DNA of 64,000 bases, from NCBI RefSeq assembly GCF_003096355.1, contig NZ_QEKI01000001.1, positions 615,494-679,493 of the forward strand, in the 5' to 3' direction. The notes under the pieces are model-generated. The model was not told the DNA's origin, searched no databases, and saw only the letters and a program-made list of their open reading frames with translations. Position numbers and translations under genes: made by a program. Source of the stretch: Pontibacter virosus (lineage in GTDB: Bacteria > Bacteroidota > Bacteroidia > Cytophagales > Hymenobacteraceae). Below, piece by piece: positions 63,949-64,000 of the stretch (position 1 is its first letter; every line of letters begins with the position of its first letter).

Positions 63949-64000
63949 ATGGAAGAAAACACCGGCTTGGATCTGGACAAGATCAAGCGCCAGTTCCTGG
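63949..64000 (+). CDS. Start of an unidentified gene running off the window
   Basis: ATG at 63949 followed by EENTGLDLDKIKRQFL, open to the end. The upstream region contains TACCTTTA, a near match to a -7 box. Too short to identify. Confidence 0.5.
   Translation, partial: MEENTGLDLDKIKRQFL

Overview
The window looks like chromosomal DNA from a Bacteroidota bacterium, most likely of the Cytophagales/Hymenobacteraceae (Pontibacter-like). The taxon is an inference. It rests on a C-terminal type IX secretion sorting domain, a SusC-like TonB-dependent receptor with DUF4249 partners, DUF4142, DUF202, DUF3108 and DUF5916 families, many lipoproteins, Bacteroidota-type promoters (-7 TAnnTTTG, -33 TTG) and moderate GC. 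No rRNA, tRNA, insertion sequence, prophage or CRISPR array was seen.

Layout. 0-8 kb: end of a T9SS-sorted protein, a lipoprotein, a DUF5916 outer-membrane protein, a lipoprotein plus GroES-like pair, a homogentisate dioxygenase and an S41 protease. 8.4-16.5 kb: ruvX-def, an RsbQ-like hydrolase with a STAS-like protein, lepB, DUF1810, patatin, a zinc phospholipase C-like protein and a class C beta-lactamase-like hydrolase. 16.5-17.5 kb: an AT-rich stretch with two related 32-33 aa single-span membrane microproteins, each ending at a perfectly palindromic terminator. 17.5-26.5 kb: ettA, DUF349, DUF2795, an orphan ABC ATPase, ispD, queA, a MacB-like permease and a LOG-family protein. 26.5-33.5 kb: a four-gene minus-strand operon of TonB receptor, two DUF4249 lipoproteins and a macroglobulin-like protein that carries a plug-like domain but no barrel. 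33.7-42 kb: paired DUF202 genes, uvrA, paired DUF4142 lipoproteins, a barrel protein, a DUF3108/TapB-like protein, an enoyl-CoA hydratase and a PAP2-like membrane protein. 42.4-50.7 kb: rpoN, asnS, secreted proteins and two tandem copies of an uncharacterised envelope family whose third copy lies at 62.6-63.7 kb. 50.8-62.5 kb: kynurenine 3-monooxygenase, AlkB, a CPA2 exchanger with RCK domain, an AGCS symporter, two MscS channels, a K+/H+ antiporter and kynureninase.

Themes. Aromatic amino acid breakdown is represented by homogentisate dioxygenase, a PaaG-like hydratase, KMO and kynureninase, scattered rather than clustered. Ion and turgor control is concentrated at 52.9-61 kb. Much of the remainder is envelope: lipoproteins, barrels, a TonB system and the signal peptidase.

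Two signals stand out. The first is the microprotein pair. The second is a dispersed heptamer AGGTATA/TATACCT, about 17 times more frequent than chance in the first 10 kb (hand count). It occurs in coding and non-coding DNA, in several reading frames and both orientations, and is absent from the 9.46-10.83 kb hydrolase/STAS-like island.
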